Assembly: GCA_049276455.1 (NCBI GenBank) | Contig: JBASWL010000076.1 | Span: forward strand, 1 to 64,000 | Length of the DNA: 64,000 bases | Direction of reading: 5' to 3' | From: Georgfuchsia sp049276455 | Lineage (GTDB): Bacteria; Pseudomonadota; Gammaproteobacteria; Burkholderiales; Rhodocyclaceae | Shown: piece after piece, positions 45,960 through 53,889 of the stretch | How the letters are laid out: every line of letters starts with the position of its first letter | Position numbering within the stretch: position 1 is the first letter of the stretch | Program-made: the position numbers and the translations under genes | The notes under the pieces: generated by a model | Seen by the model: only the letters and a program-made list of their open reading frames with translations | What the model was told of the DNA's origin: nothing | Database searches by the model: none

Positions 45960-48590
45960 TTACCTTCCTGCCTTCCTGGCGGCGTACTGCCTTGCGCCAC
46001 GTAATTCCTCCTGCAGTTTCCTGATCTCGCTGATATCGATGAAGGTAATCACCACGCCATCGATGACGTTGTCCTGGGTACGGTAGGGCATGATGCGCAC
46101 CCGGTACCAGCGGCCATCGTTGGTACCAACCTGTTTTTCCTGGTACACGAGAGAGCGCAGAACCTCTTCCGCGTCATCCTTGAGCGTCTGGTAGTCAAGG
46201 TCGGTGACGATATGCGACAGCGGACGGCCGACGTCTCCGGGGATCAGCTTGAAGAGGTCCGTCGCATGAGGGGTGAAGCGTCGCAGCATCATTTCACTGT
46301 CGAGGAAAATAGTGGCGATCTCCGTGCTGTTGAGCAGGTTTGCCATGTCGTTCCTGATCGAGTTCAGGTCATCGACCTTTGATTGCAGTTCGGCATTGAC
46401 CGTCTGTATTTCCTCGTTCATGGACTGCATTTCTTCCTTGGAGGTGGTCAATTCCTCGTTGGTGGATTGCAGTTCCTCGTTGGTGGATTGCAGCTCTTCA
46501 TTGCTCGATTTCAATTCTTCTATCGAGGTTTGCGTTTCCTCGTGGGTTACCTGTAGTGCCTCGCGGGTCTGCTCCAGTTCCCGTAGCAAGGCTTCGTGCG
46601 TGGAGGAAGCTACAGACTTCCGGCTCCTGCCGCGAAGCGGGGGTGCGGCGACATCATTGAAGATGATGAGTACCCGGCCACGCAGTGCTTCAGGCTTGTC
46701 AATGGCCTGCACGGTGATATTCACAAGCTGCGTGCCACCGCCGGTGTCTATCCTTAATTGGTTGAGGTGAATCGGTTGCCGATCCTGCAAGGCCTTGCGA
46801 ATGACGCCCGGGAGCGACTCGCGCAATCCTTCGCGCGCCATGGCGTGGATATTTATGTTGACCTTGCCCGCGGCGGGCTCGAGGTACTTCCCGGTACGGC
46901 CGCTGATGTACAGGATGTCTCCGCCGGCGTTGACCAGTACGGCCGCGGGGGAGTGGTTCTGCAGAATGATCTGATCCGTCAAGCGTCCGACATTCTCGTC
47001 GGGATCGGCGTGCGAAAAATCCGTGGCGGGCACGGCAGCACTCGATGCTTTGGACGGAAACGGCAAGGCCGTGAGCGGTAATGTATGCTCAATACGTCGG
47101 AACAGACGGGCCTTGCTGTTCTCCGCCACGAACAAACGATCGAAGCCGCCGATGGACTCGGCGCTGCCGAGCAGCAGCAGTCCTTCAGGGTTCAAGGCGT
47201 AGTGAAACAGCGGCAACAGCTTTTTCTGGAGTTCCGCGCGGAAATAGATCAGCAGATTGCGGCAGCAGAGAATGTCCAGCTTGGTAAAAGGCGGATCGGA
47301 GATGATGTTCTGCGGCGCGAACACCACCATCTCGCGAATTTCCTTCTTGATCCTGAAAACACCCCCATCCTCGACGAAGTAGCGGGCAAGCCTTTGCGGC
47401 GATACGTCGCTGGCGATGTTGGCGGGATAGACACCCTTGCGCGCCTTCTCGATCGCCTCGGGATCGAGATCGGTGCCATAGATCTGCAACTGGAAGCGTC
47501 CGTCCGGCCTGACCAGGTCGATGGCTTCCTTGAAGACGATGGCGAGGGAATATGCCTCTTCACCGCTGGAGCAGGCCGGAACCCAGGCTCTGAACGCCTT
47601 GCCGGCGGGAAACCGGGCCAGCATGGCGGGAATCGCCACGCTGCGCAAATGCTCCCAGACATCGGCATCGCGGAAGAAATTGGTCACGCCGATCAGCAAC
47701 TCCCTGCAAAGTAGATCGACTTCCGGCGGATTTTCGCGCAGGAATCGGACGTAGTCGGAAATGCCGCTGATCTGGTGCAGGGCGATGCGCCGTTCGGTAC
47801 GCCGAACCAGCGTATTGGTTTTGTAAAGCGAGAAATCGTTGCCGCTGCGATCACGCAGCAGGACGACGATCTTGTCCAGGTCGCTCGGGATGATGGCTTT
47901 GGAGGAGGCTTCTTCCGACCAGGTCTGTGCCGGATGCCTGAGGTAGGCGGCTATTCGCGCCGGCATCTCCTCGGGTGGCACCACGATATCCGCCACGCCG
48001 GCCTTGATGGCGCTGCGCGGCATGCTGTCGGAATTGGCGCTGGCGGGTTCCTGCACCACCACCAGACCGTCCTTTTCCTTGATGGCGCGCAAGCCGAGTA
48101 CGCCATCGGATCCCATGCCCGAGAGGATGACACCGACAGCCCGCTTCTGCTGGTCCTGGGCCAGCGTGCGCAGGAAGAAGTCGATCGGCAGACGCAGGCC
48201 GCGGGCCTGGACGGGCTCCAGCAGATGGAGCACCCCGTGCAGCAGCGACAGATCCTTGCCGGGGGGAATGACATAGACGCAATTGGGTTTTGTCTTCATC
48301 CCTTCGCCGGCTTCGGTCACGACCATGCGGGTCGACCGCTGCAGCAGCTCCGGCAGGGCACTGGGTTGGTTCGGCGTCAGGTGCTGGACGACGACAAAGG
48401 CCATTCCACTGTCGGGCGGGACATGGGAGAAGAAACTGTCGAGGGCGTCGAGGCCGCCCGCCGAGCAGCCAATGCCGATCACGGGGAAGTCGATACCCTG
48501 GGGCTCAACCAATGTCGACACCGGCGGCGCATGCGCGGCTTTTGCGCGCTTGCGTGCGCGTGGGATGGCTTGCTTGCCTGTTTTTGTCAT
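45960..48590 (-). CDS. CheB-CheR-PAS fusion (methylesterase / methyltransferase sensor)
   Basis: 876 residues from MTKTGKQAIPRARKR, with CAGGTG upstream. The CheB methylesterase domain (about 35-215) has the triad S43 in GCSAGG, H70 in VVQHL and D162 in GMGSDG, and lacks a receiver domain. The CheR part (about 235-480) has VPACSSGEEAYSLA and CCRNLLIYF. A PAS domain follows, then a heptad coiled coil (SNEELQSTNEELQSTNEEL) and a second PAS domain near 745-860. Such fusions act outside classical chemotaxis. The upstream crp-like gene ends 44 nt before it. Confidence 0.9.
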   Translation of the reverse strand: MTKTGKQAIPRARKRAKAAHAPPVSTLVEPQGIDFPVIGIGCSAGGLDALDSFFSHVPPDSGMAFVVVQHLTPNQPSALPELLQRSTRMVVTEAGEGMKTKPNCVYVIPPGKDLSLLHGVLHLLEPVQARGLRLPIDFFLRTLAQDQQKRAVGVILSGMGSDGVLGLRAIKEKDGLVVVQEPASANSDSMPRSAIKAGVADIVVPPEEMPARIAAYLRHPAQTWSEEASSKAIIPSDLDKIVVLLRDRSGNDFSLYKTNTLVRRTERRIALHQISGISDYVRFLRENPPEVDLLCRELLIGVTNFFRDADVWEHLRSVAIPAMLARFPAGKAFRAWVPACSSGEEAYSLAIVFKEAIDLVRPDGRFQLQIYGTDLDPEAIEKARKGVYPANIASDVSPQRLARYFVEDGGVFRIKKEIREMVVFAPQNIISDPPFTKLDILCCRNLLIYFRAELQKKLLPLFHYALNPEGLLLLGSAESIGGFDRLFVAENSKARLFRRIEHTLPLTALPFPSKASSAAVPATDFSHADPDENVGRLTDQIILQNHSPAAVLVNAGGDILYISGRTGKYLEPAAGKVNINIHAMAREGLRESLPGVIRKALQDRQPIHLNQLRIDTGGGTQLVNITVQAIDKPEALRGRVLIIFNDVAAPPLRGRSRKSVASSTHEALLRELEQTREALQVTHEETQTSIEELKSSNEELQSTNEELQSTNEELTTSKEEMQSMNEEIQTVNAELQSKVDDLNSIRNDMANLLNSTEIATIFLDSEMMLRRFTPHATDLFKLIPGDVGRPLSHIVTDLDYQTLKDDAEEVLRSLVYQEKQVGTNDGRWYRVRIMPYRTQDNVIDGVVITFIDISEIRKLQEELRGARQYAARKAGR

Positions 48591-48634
48591 CACCTGACTA
48601 TTCCGTGTGATCGGCGGCTGGATTGGCCGGCGAC

Positions 48635-49363
48635 TCAGTAAAGCGCGGATACGGGCAGATGCTCGAGCAGACGGTCGTATTCCTTCTTGACCACGGCATA
48701 GCACTCGCATACCGCCTGTTCCAGCCCTGGCCGGTCAAGCACGGTAATGTGGCCGCGGCTGTAGCTGATGAGGCCGGCGCGCTGCAAATGCCCGGCGGCT
48801 TCAGTGACCCCTTCGCGCCGCACGCCAAGCATGTTGGCGATCAGCTCCTGGGTCATGATCAACTCGGCGCCAGGCAGGCGGTCCAGGCTCAGCAGCAGCC
48901 AGCGGCACAGTTGCTGTTCCAGCGAATGGTGCCGATTGCATACCGCCGTCTGCGCCATCTGTGTGATCAGCGCCTGGGTGTAGCGCAGCAGCAGGTGCAG
49001 CACCGGCCCGTTGCGATTGAATTCCTGCTTCAGTAATTGGGCTTTTAATCGATAACCGTAGCCCATACTTTGCACCACAGCCCGGTTCGGTGTGGTCTCG
49101 CCACCCATGAACAGCGAGATGCCAATAATCCCCTCGTTGCCGACCACGGCGATTTCGGCCGAGGCGCCGTCCGCCATGACATACAGCAGCGAAACGATGG
49201 CAGTGGTCGGGAAATACACGTGCTGTAGATGCCCGCCGGATTCGTAGAGTGCTTCGCCGAGCGGCATCGGGGTCAGCTCCAGATGAGGCGACAGTCGCTC
49301 GAGGTCCGCACTGGGCAGGGCGGCAAGCAGTTTGTTTTGCTTCGGATTATGAGGAGAAGGCAA
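48635..49363 (-). CDS. Crp/Fnr-family transcriptional regulator (paralog 2)
   Basis: 242 residues from a TTG start that has AGAGG upstream and gives an N-terminus (PSPHNPKQNKLLAALP) aligned with paralog 4. A TTG nine codons earlier is an alternative. The beta roll has GEALYESGGHLQHVYFPTTAIVSLLYVM and GNEGIIGISLFMGGE, and the helix is CNRHHSLEQQLCRWLLL. The HTH MTQELIANMLGVRREGVTEAAG is identical over most of its length to paralog 1. It is first gene of an operon with the CheB-CheR-PAS and PAS genes. No Crp-like site was seen in its own upstream region. Confidence 0.87.
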   Translation of the reverse strand: MPSPHNPKQNKLLAALPSADLERLSPHLELTPMPLGEALYESGGHLQHVYFPTTAIVSLLYVMADGASAEIAVVGNEGIIGISLFMGGETTPNRAVVQSMGYGYRLKAQLLKQEFNRNGPVLHLLLRYTQALITQMAQTAVCNRHHSLEQQLCRWLLLSLDRLPGAELIMTQELIANMLGVRREGVTEAAGHLQRAGLISYSRGHITVLDRPGLEQAVCECYAVVKKEYDRLLEHLPVSALY

Positions 49364-49595
49364 AGTAACCTCTTGAAGGTTTGGCCACAAACGCCAAATC
49401 GCATAATTCCTGCGAGATATATCATGGAATCCGCGCAGCGTAACAGAATCAGCAGGTTATTGTGCATAGACAAAAGAACCTCGCCGACGCGACCACGATT
49501 GCCGACCCCATTATTCACTTTAGGTCACTTTGGGTCACTCCGCCATCTTCCTGCTTCGCTATCTGCAGGAACCAGATGATGTTGACAAACTCAGT

Positions 49596-49880
49596 TCAAA
49601 GTTGGGATGTGAAGTAATGAAAGGAGTGATTGAACGCGTCCCGAATTCTCTCCATCTCGGAGACCATGGATTCCCAGGAGTCTTTCCTGGCGGCTTTCAG
49701 TTCGTCGAGTTTGGCGATTGCAAGCTGCGATTGCTGGTGCAGCCTGTCTATTTCCCGCTTGTATGTGTCACGTGCATCCTTTTTTGTTTCCTTCGCCTTG
49801 GCCTCGAGCTTGCCCATCTTTGCATTCAGCTCATCGAGTTCAAGTTTAATTTTTTCGACATATGCATCCCGTTTTTGCAT
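49596..49880 (-). CDS. Small coiled-coil protein, sll1863-type stress family
   Basis: 94 residues from MQKRDAYVEKIKLELDEL behind AAGGAACC. Almost the whole chain is heptad-like and charged (LDELNAKMGKLEAKAKETKK, DELKAARKDSWESMVSEMER), predicting a long coiled coil. It resembles the small sll1863-like stress-response proteins; the function is unknown. The frame is open over 100 codons upstream, but that part runs through a dispersed repeat. Confidence 0.75.
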   Translation of the reverse strand: MQKRDAYVEKIKLELDELNAKMGKLEAKAKETKKDARDTYKREIDRLHQQSQLAIAKLDELKAARKDSWESMVSEMERIRDAFNHSFHYFTSQL

Positions 49881-49997
49881 GGCAATGGTTCCTTGTTGGA
49901 AAATAATGACATGAGCACAGTACCGGCCTATACCAGCCCGCGGATACATGCTCGTTTCGTACAGCCTGACCAGATTAGCTGGAAATGAACAAGAGGT

Positions 49998-50015
49998 ATG
50001 TACGGCAGCGTACGC
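49998..50015. promoter_or_regulatory. Crp/Fnr-like site upstream of the coiled-coil gene
   Basis: ATGTACGGCAGCGTACGC, 117 nt upstream of the start. The core TGTAC-N6-GTACG is palindromic around CGGCAGCG. Its polarity is opposite to the neighbouring site. Confidence 0.4.
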
Positions 50016-50112
50016 AGAAGTCAAACGCAAAAGAATGCCACCGGAATCAGTCGCTATCGCTGATGGCGTGGCCTTCCTGAATGGAATACTTTCCATGAGC
50101 GCCCAGGGAGTT

Positions 50113-50130
50113 CCGTACTTTGGCGCACTT
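50113..50130 (-). promoter_or_regulatory. Weak Crp/Fnr-like site
   Basis: CCGTACTTTGGCGCACTT, 232 nt upstream of the coiled-coil gene; two or three positions depart from the consensus. Confidence 0.3.
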
Positions 50131-50136
50131 AGGGAA

Positions 50137-50261
50137 GTGCTGAATAAATCTGTCATCGCGAGCCCTGAAAGGGCGTGGCGATCCACAAGCTGCTGATTTA
50201 ACGAAAAGGCTGGATTGCTTCGCTACACTCGCAATGACGGAATCAGACTTAATAAGTATTT
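50137..50261. repeat. Dispersed inverted-repeat element, copy 4
   Basis: Starts GTGCTGAATAAATCTGTCAT and ends CTCGCAATGACGG followed by AATCAGACTTAATAAGT. It is the most diverged of the five copies. Confidence 0.65.
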
Positions 50262-50288
50262 ACTTGGATTACTTATTCTTCCTGCTTG

Positions 50289-50510
50289 CTATTTGTCTTT
50301 CCCGACCTGATTGCCGATCACGCCGCCGACTACCGCACCGCCCACCGTACCGCCGGTACTGCCGTCGGTGAGCACATTGCCCAGGACTGCTCCTGCGCCG
50401 GCGCCTACCGCAGTGTTCTTGTCACGCGTCGACATGCCGCCACAGCCGCTCAAGCCGAGCAGGAGCGCTACGGCAACTGTACTAACTGCAAAGCTTTGTA
50501 TTGTCTTCAT
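50289..50510 (-). CDS. OsmB-like glycine-zipper lipoprotein
   Basis: 73 residues. A signal peptide with lipobox GLSGC precedes a glycine zipper (AVGAGAGAVLGNVLTDGSTG, then GGAVVGGVIGNQVGKDK). This is the small osmotically inducible lipoprotein pattern. An AGAGG ribosome binding site is present. It lies 54 nt after the SlyB-like gene on the same strand. Confidence 0.82.
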   Translation of the reverse strand: MKTIQSFAVSTVAVALLLGLSGCGGMSTRDKNTAVGAGAGAVLGNVLTDGSTGGTVGGAVVGGVIGNQVGKDK

Positions 50511-50564
50511 TGGGATACCTCTCAATAAATCGTTTGACTGCAAATTTGCCCTTTCGCCAGACAA

Positions 50565-51152
50565 TCAGTTAGCGAACTGGATGGCGCCATAGACGACTTT
50601 GACTTTGTCGCCGGTATGCCACGGTGGCGCATCCGTCTCGTTGATCGTACGGCTCGAACCATCGTCGAAGCGCACTGTGATGTCATAGCTCGTGGTCGAT
50701 TTCGAGCGCTTCTCGACTTCGTTGCCAGCCATCGCTCCGCCGACGACGCCGACCACCGTCATGACATCCTTGCCGCGACCACCGCCAACCTGGTTGCCGA
50801 GCAAGCCACCTACAACTCCGCCGCCGACTGCACCGAGCCCCGATCCTTCGCCCTTGGTTTCGACCGCTTGAACCGATTCGATCACACCGCATTCATTGCA
50901 CTTGACGCTGGCAGGGCTGACTTTCTGCACCGGGGCTGTATGCCGTGATGTCGCATGCGCTTTGGTCGGCGCTGCTGAATCAGTGTTTGCTGCCTGTGGT
51001 TCGAGCAAGGTCTTGTCGTCCGAACCTGCCATCGAGGCAGGAATCCAGCCCATGAAGGCGCCGATACCGACTGCGCTGAACAGGATCAAGGCAACGCCTG
51101 CGACCCATATGAGTGGATGAAGCGGTTTGTTTGCCGTCGTTTGCGTTTTCAT
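50565..51152 (-). CDS. SlyB-like glycine-zipper 2TM protein
   Basis: 195 residues from MKTQTTANKPLHPLIWVAG behind AAGGAATC. An N-terminal membrane anchor (about 14-36) precedes a linker with CNECG. The glycine-zipper 2TM domain (GLGAVGGGVVGGLLGNQVGG, then VVGVVGGAMAGNEVEK) is followed by a C-terminal beta domain (YDITVRFDDGSSRTI to KVKVVYG). That domain is like the end of the crystallin-like protein at 40.2-41.0 kb, so the two share a SlyB-type module. An envelope-stress role is inferred. Confidence 0.82.
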   Translation of the reverse strand: MKTQTTANKPLHPLIWVAGVALILFSAVGIGAFMGWIPASMAGSDDKTLLEPQAANTDSAAPTKAHATSRHTAPVQKVSPASVKCNECGVIESVQAVETKGEGSGLGAVGGGVVGGLLGNQVGGGRGKDVMTVVGVVGGAMAGNEVEKRSKSTTSYDITVRFDDGSSRTINETDAPPWHTGDKVKVVYGAIQFAN

Positions 51153-51298
51153 GTGATTCCTTCTTGAAAAAAGCACTGCTTGTTTCGTCTGGTCTTGTTG
51201 TTTGAATCCAACGTCTGTCAGCACAAGTGGAAAGATACTGAGCGGTTGCTAGTGCAGTGTTGCAATCCTGGCGGAACACTCAATAAAAGCTCCCGTCA

Positions 51299-51316
51299 TT
51301 CCCGCAAAGGCGGGAA
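51299..51316. repeat. REP-like hairpin
   Basis: TTCCCGC-AAAG-GCGGGAA inside CCGTCATTCCCGC, a widespread proteobacterial extragenic palindrome type. One copy was seen in the window. Confidence 0.5.
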
Positions 51317-51397
51317 CGAAAAACTCGGGACTTATAAGTCTCTATTTACTTGCAACGCCACACCAGCAACCAGCATCCTCCGCTACCATGCGACAGT

Positions 51398-51415
51398 CTG
51401 CGTGCCAGCGCACAT
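51398..51415 (-). promoter_or_regulatory. Crp/Fnr-like operator upstream of the SlyB-like gene
   Basis: CTGCGTGCCAGCGCACAT. The right half is exact; the left is shifted or degenerate. It is 245 nt from the SlyB-like start and about 200 nt from the divergent membrane-protein gene. Confidence 0.4.
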
Positions 51416-51610
51416 AGGGTGGATATTTTCGACACGTCCCTGCACCCCAGCCGGTTAAATCGGAGTAAGGTAGTGCCTATATTCACCAGCGTATGGAACG
51501 AGGAGACAATAAAGAGGAAAAAGGCCCAACAAGCGGCCGTGGAACCGATGGTTTTTTGCAGATTGCGCCAGGATTAAAAATTGATCTGACTGGCGGATGA
51601 CAGGCTAAAC

Positions 51611-52252
51611 ATGGAGATGTATATGTCACCAAGCAGCAGCTACGCAATCAATCAACTTCTGATCTCGGCAGGCGCCATGTTTTTTCTGCTCTGGAGCCTC
51701 GTCGGCGCAGTCATTGGGGTGGGCCTGATTGTTCGCAGTGAGAAAGTTTTTCGGCTGTTCGGGATGATGAATAACTACGTGTCCACTCGACGTGGCATGA
51801 AGCCGCTGGCGATGGCGCATGATATAGAACCGTGCGTATGCAGGCACAGGCGTTTGATCGGGGTCTTCTTCATGCTGGGTGCCGCCTACTCCGTATATGG
51901 CCTTTTCGCCTGGTTCGACACTTCCACGATCATTTCCGGCCTGGACCTGCGTTATCCGCACAGCTTGCTCACCTGGATCCTGAATTGTGTGCGCTGGTTT
52001 CTGATGATCTTCGGCGTGGTTGCGTTCGTCATCGGCGCCATGCTCGGCTATTTCCCGCATGCCCTGGGCAAACTCGAAGCGCTGGTGAATCGTTGGTACT
52101 CGGTCCGAAAACACACCGTCGGCCTGGATACGATGCATTTGACGCTCGACAAGTGGATCGCGGCGTTTCCCCGAGCCACAGGCTCAATCCTTGTGCTCGC
52201 CGCCCTGTATGTCGCGGCCAATGCCGCAATCCTGTGGCTTGGGGTTCACTGA
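51611..52252 (+). CDS. Unknown four-helix membrane protein
   Basis: 213 residues with four hydrophobic helices (about 18-42, 84-104, 126-148 and 190-212). The pattern is helix, basic loop with RGMKPLAMAHDIEPCVCRHRR, then three more helices. I do not recognise a family. The ATG four codons later (51623) has a better GGAG ribosome binding site and may be the true start. It is plus-strand, converging with crp paralog 4. Confidence 0.65.
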   Translation: MEMYMSPSSSYAINQLLISAGAMFFLLWSLVGAVIGVGLIVRSEKVFRLFGMMNNYVSTRRGMKPLAMAHDIEPCVCRHRRLIGVFFMLGAAYSVYGLFAWFDTSTIISGLDLRYPHSLLTWILNCVRWFLMIFGVVAFVIGAMLGYFPHALGKLEALVNRWYSVRKHTVGLDTMHLTLDKWIAAFPRATGSILVLAALYVAANAAILWLGVH

Positions 52253-52309
52253 CCGCATGCGGTCGCGATGCCTCACTTATAGCCGGGTGGGGCTGTCGTT
52301 CGAGAGCGC

Positions 52310-53053
52310 TTAGCGGGCGACGGGGGCAGCGTCTTGGCGATACTGCGCGTCGGCCAGCAGACGGCTCAATTCCTTCTTGACCACGGCGTAGCACTCGCAG
52401 GCGCGGGTCTCCAGTCCGGATCGGTTCAGTACCGCGATGTGGCCACGGCGGTAACTGATGCAGCCGGCACGCTGCAAGTTGCCGGCGGCCTCCGTAATGC
52501 CCTCCCGGCGCACGCCGAGCATGCTGGCGACCAATTCCTGCGTCATGACCAGTTCATTCGAATGCAATCGGTCGAGGGTCAACAATAACCAGCGGCACAA
52601 TTGCTGCTCTACCGAATGGTGCCGATTGCAGGCCGCGGTCTGCGACATTTGCGTAATCAGCGCCTGGGTGTAACGCAACATCAACTGCTGCATCAAACCG
52701 GCGCGATTGAATTCCTGCTTCAGCAAGCGGCCCGCCAGGCGGTAGGCATGGCCCGCAGTCTGCACCACGGCAGAGCTTGGCGTCGTGTCCCCGCCCATGA
52801 ACAACGCAATGCCGACAACGCCTTCGTTGCCCACGCCCGCGGTTTCGGCCGACGCCCCGGACTCCATGACATAGTGCAGCGATACGATGGCGGTAGTAGG
52901 GAAATAGGCATGCTGCAACTTGCCGCCGGGTTCGTAGAGAATTTCGCCGAGTGGCAATGGAACCGGTTCCAGATGGGCGGCCAGGCGTTCGAATTCCGCC
53001 GCAGGCAAGGCGGCGAGAAGCCGGTTTTGATTCGGACTATGGGATGAAGGCAT
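52310..53053 (-). CDS. Crp/Fnr-family transcriptional regulator (paralog 4)
   Basis: 247 residues, MPSSHSPNQNRLLAALPAAEF. The beta roll has GEILYEPGGKLQHAYFPTTAIVSLHYVM and GNEGVVGIALFMGGD; then CNRHHSVEQQLCRWLLL and an HTH with MTQELVASMLGVRREGITEAAG. It has the same degenerate effector pocket as paralogs 1 and 2. It is the last gene of a three-gene operon behind a hybrid kinase and a response regulator (11 nt from the latter), so it is a plausible output of that system. Confidence 0.87.
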   Translation of the reverse strand: MPSSHSPNQNRLLAALPAAEFERLAAHLEPVPLPLGEILYEPGGKLQHAYFPTTAIVSLHYVMESGASAETAGVGNEGVVGIALFMGGDTTPSSAVVQTAGHAYRLAGRLLKQEFNRAGLMQQLMLRYTQALITQMSQTAACNRHHSVEQQLCRWLLLTLDRLHSNELVMTQELVASMLGVRREGITEAAGNLQRAGCISYRRGHIAVLNRSGLETRACECYAVVKKELSRLLADAQYRQDAAPVAR

Positions 53054-53064
53054 GGACGCGGCGC

Positions 53065-53889
53065 CTATTTCTTTACGCTCTGTTCCACGCCGATGCCGCG
53101 ATAGCCGATGAAGCGGCTGGACTGATTGAACATCGGTTCGCCGCTGACGCGAAATGTTTGTTGCGAGCCATCGGCATTGACCCGGCTGAAGAGGAAATCC
53201 AGGAAGGGCTGGCGCGCGGCAATGCGTGCCTGCAATACTTCCCGTTCCGCCTCGTTCCAGCCCGTCACCGGTGCCGCTTTGTCATTTCCGAGCAATGGTT
53301 CCACGCGGATTCCGAGCATCTCCAACACTGGGCCGGAAACCTTGGTGAAACTCCCGTTTTCGTCCTGCTCCCAGTACCAGTCGGAGGCCAGTTCAGTCAG
53401 GCTGCGGTAGCGGACCTCGCTTTCGCGCAGTTCGGCGGTCCGTTCCTGCACCATCCGTTCCAGATCCTTGCTGTAATTTTCGAGCTTCTTGTAGAGCAGC
53501 CGCACTTCGAGCATGTTGTGGATGCGCGTCTTGACTTCGACCAGATCGAACGGTTTGCTGATGAAATCCCTTGCGCCGACCTGCAAGGCGCGCAATTTGT
53601 GGCCGGGTTGGGCGGTGATCACGAGTACGGGAAGATAACCGTCGGCGACATTTGTCTTGAGGCCTTCGATTACCTGGAAGCCATCCATGCCGGGCATCTG
53701 CAGGTCGAGCAGGATCAGGTCGTAGCGGTGCTTGCGATGCAGCGCACAGACCTCGCGCGGGTTCATGGTCGAGGCAACGCCGGTGTAGCCTGCTTCGCTC
53801 AGCAAGTTTTCAAGCAGGAAGACGTTGGACTCCTGATCGTCAACGATCAGGATACTGGCGTTGAGAATGTCAGACTCGGTAAGCATCAT
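53065..53889 (-). CDS. Response regulator with C-terminal PAS domain
   Basis: 274 residues with a receiver domain (about 12-128). The phosphoacceptor is D62 in LILLDLQMPGMDG, the acidic pair is DD17-18, and the lysine is in FISKPFD. A short coiled coil then leads to a PAS domain (about 160-272, RYRSLTELASDWYWEQDENG). There is no DNA-binding or enzymatic output, so it acts through protein contacts. Its ATG overlaps the kinase stop as ATGA. Confidence 0.88.
   Translation of the reverse strand: MMLTESDILNASILIVDDQESNVFLLENLLSEAGYTGVASTMNPREVCALHRKHRYDLILLDLQMPGMDGFQVIEGLKTNVADGYLPVLVITAQPGHKLRALQVGARDFISKPFDLVEVKTRIHNMLEVRLLYKKLENYSKDLERMVQERTAELRESEVRYRSLTELASDWYWEQDENGSFTKVSGPVLEMLGIRVEPLLGNDKAAPVTGWNEAEREVLQARIAARQPFLDFLFSRVNADGSQQTFRVSGEPMFNQSSRFIGYRGIGVEQSVKK

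Larger units (their letters stand above)
49881..50288. other. Intergenic stretch with two Crp/Fnr-like sites and repeat copy 4
   Basis: 408 bp without a gene. Motif-like sites lie at 49998-50015 and 50113-50130, and the rest is largely a dispersed repeat. Open frames across it are discontinuous with any family. Confidence 0.5.
51153..51610. other. Divergent intergenic region
   Basis: 458 bp without a gene. It holds a REP-like hairpin TTCCCGCAAAGGCGGGAA at 51299-51316 and a Crp/Fnr-like site at 51398-51415. Short open frames here lack ribosome binding sites. Confidence 0.5.

Noticed and set aside
47775..48641. Plus-strand open frame of 288 codons opposite the CheB-CheR-PAS gene
   Set aside because: Antisense to well-supported catalytic motifs on the minus strand and without family similarity.
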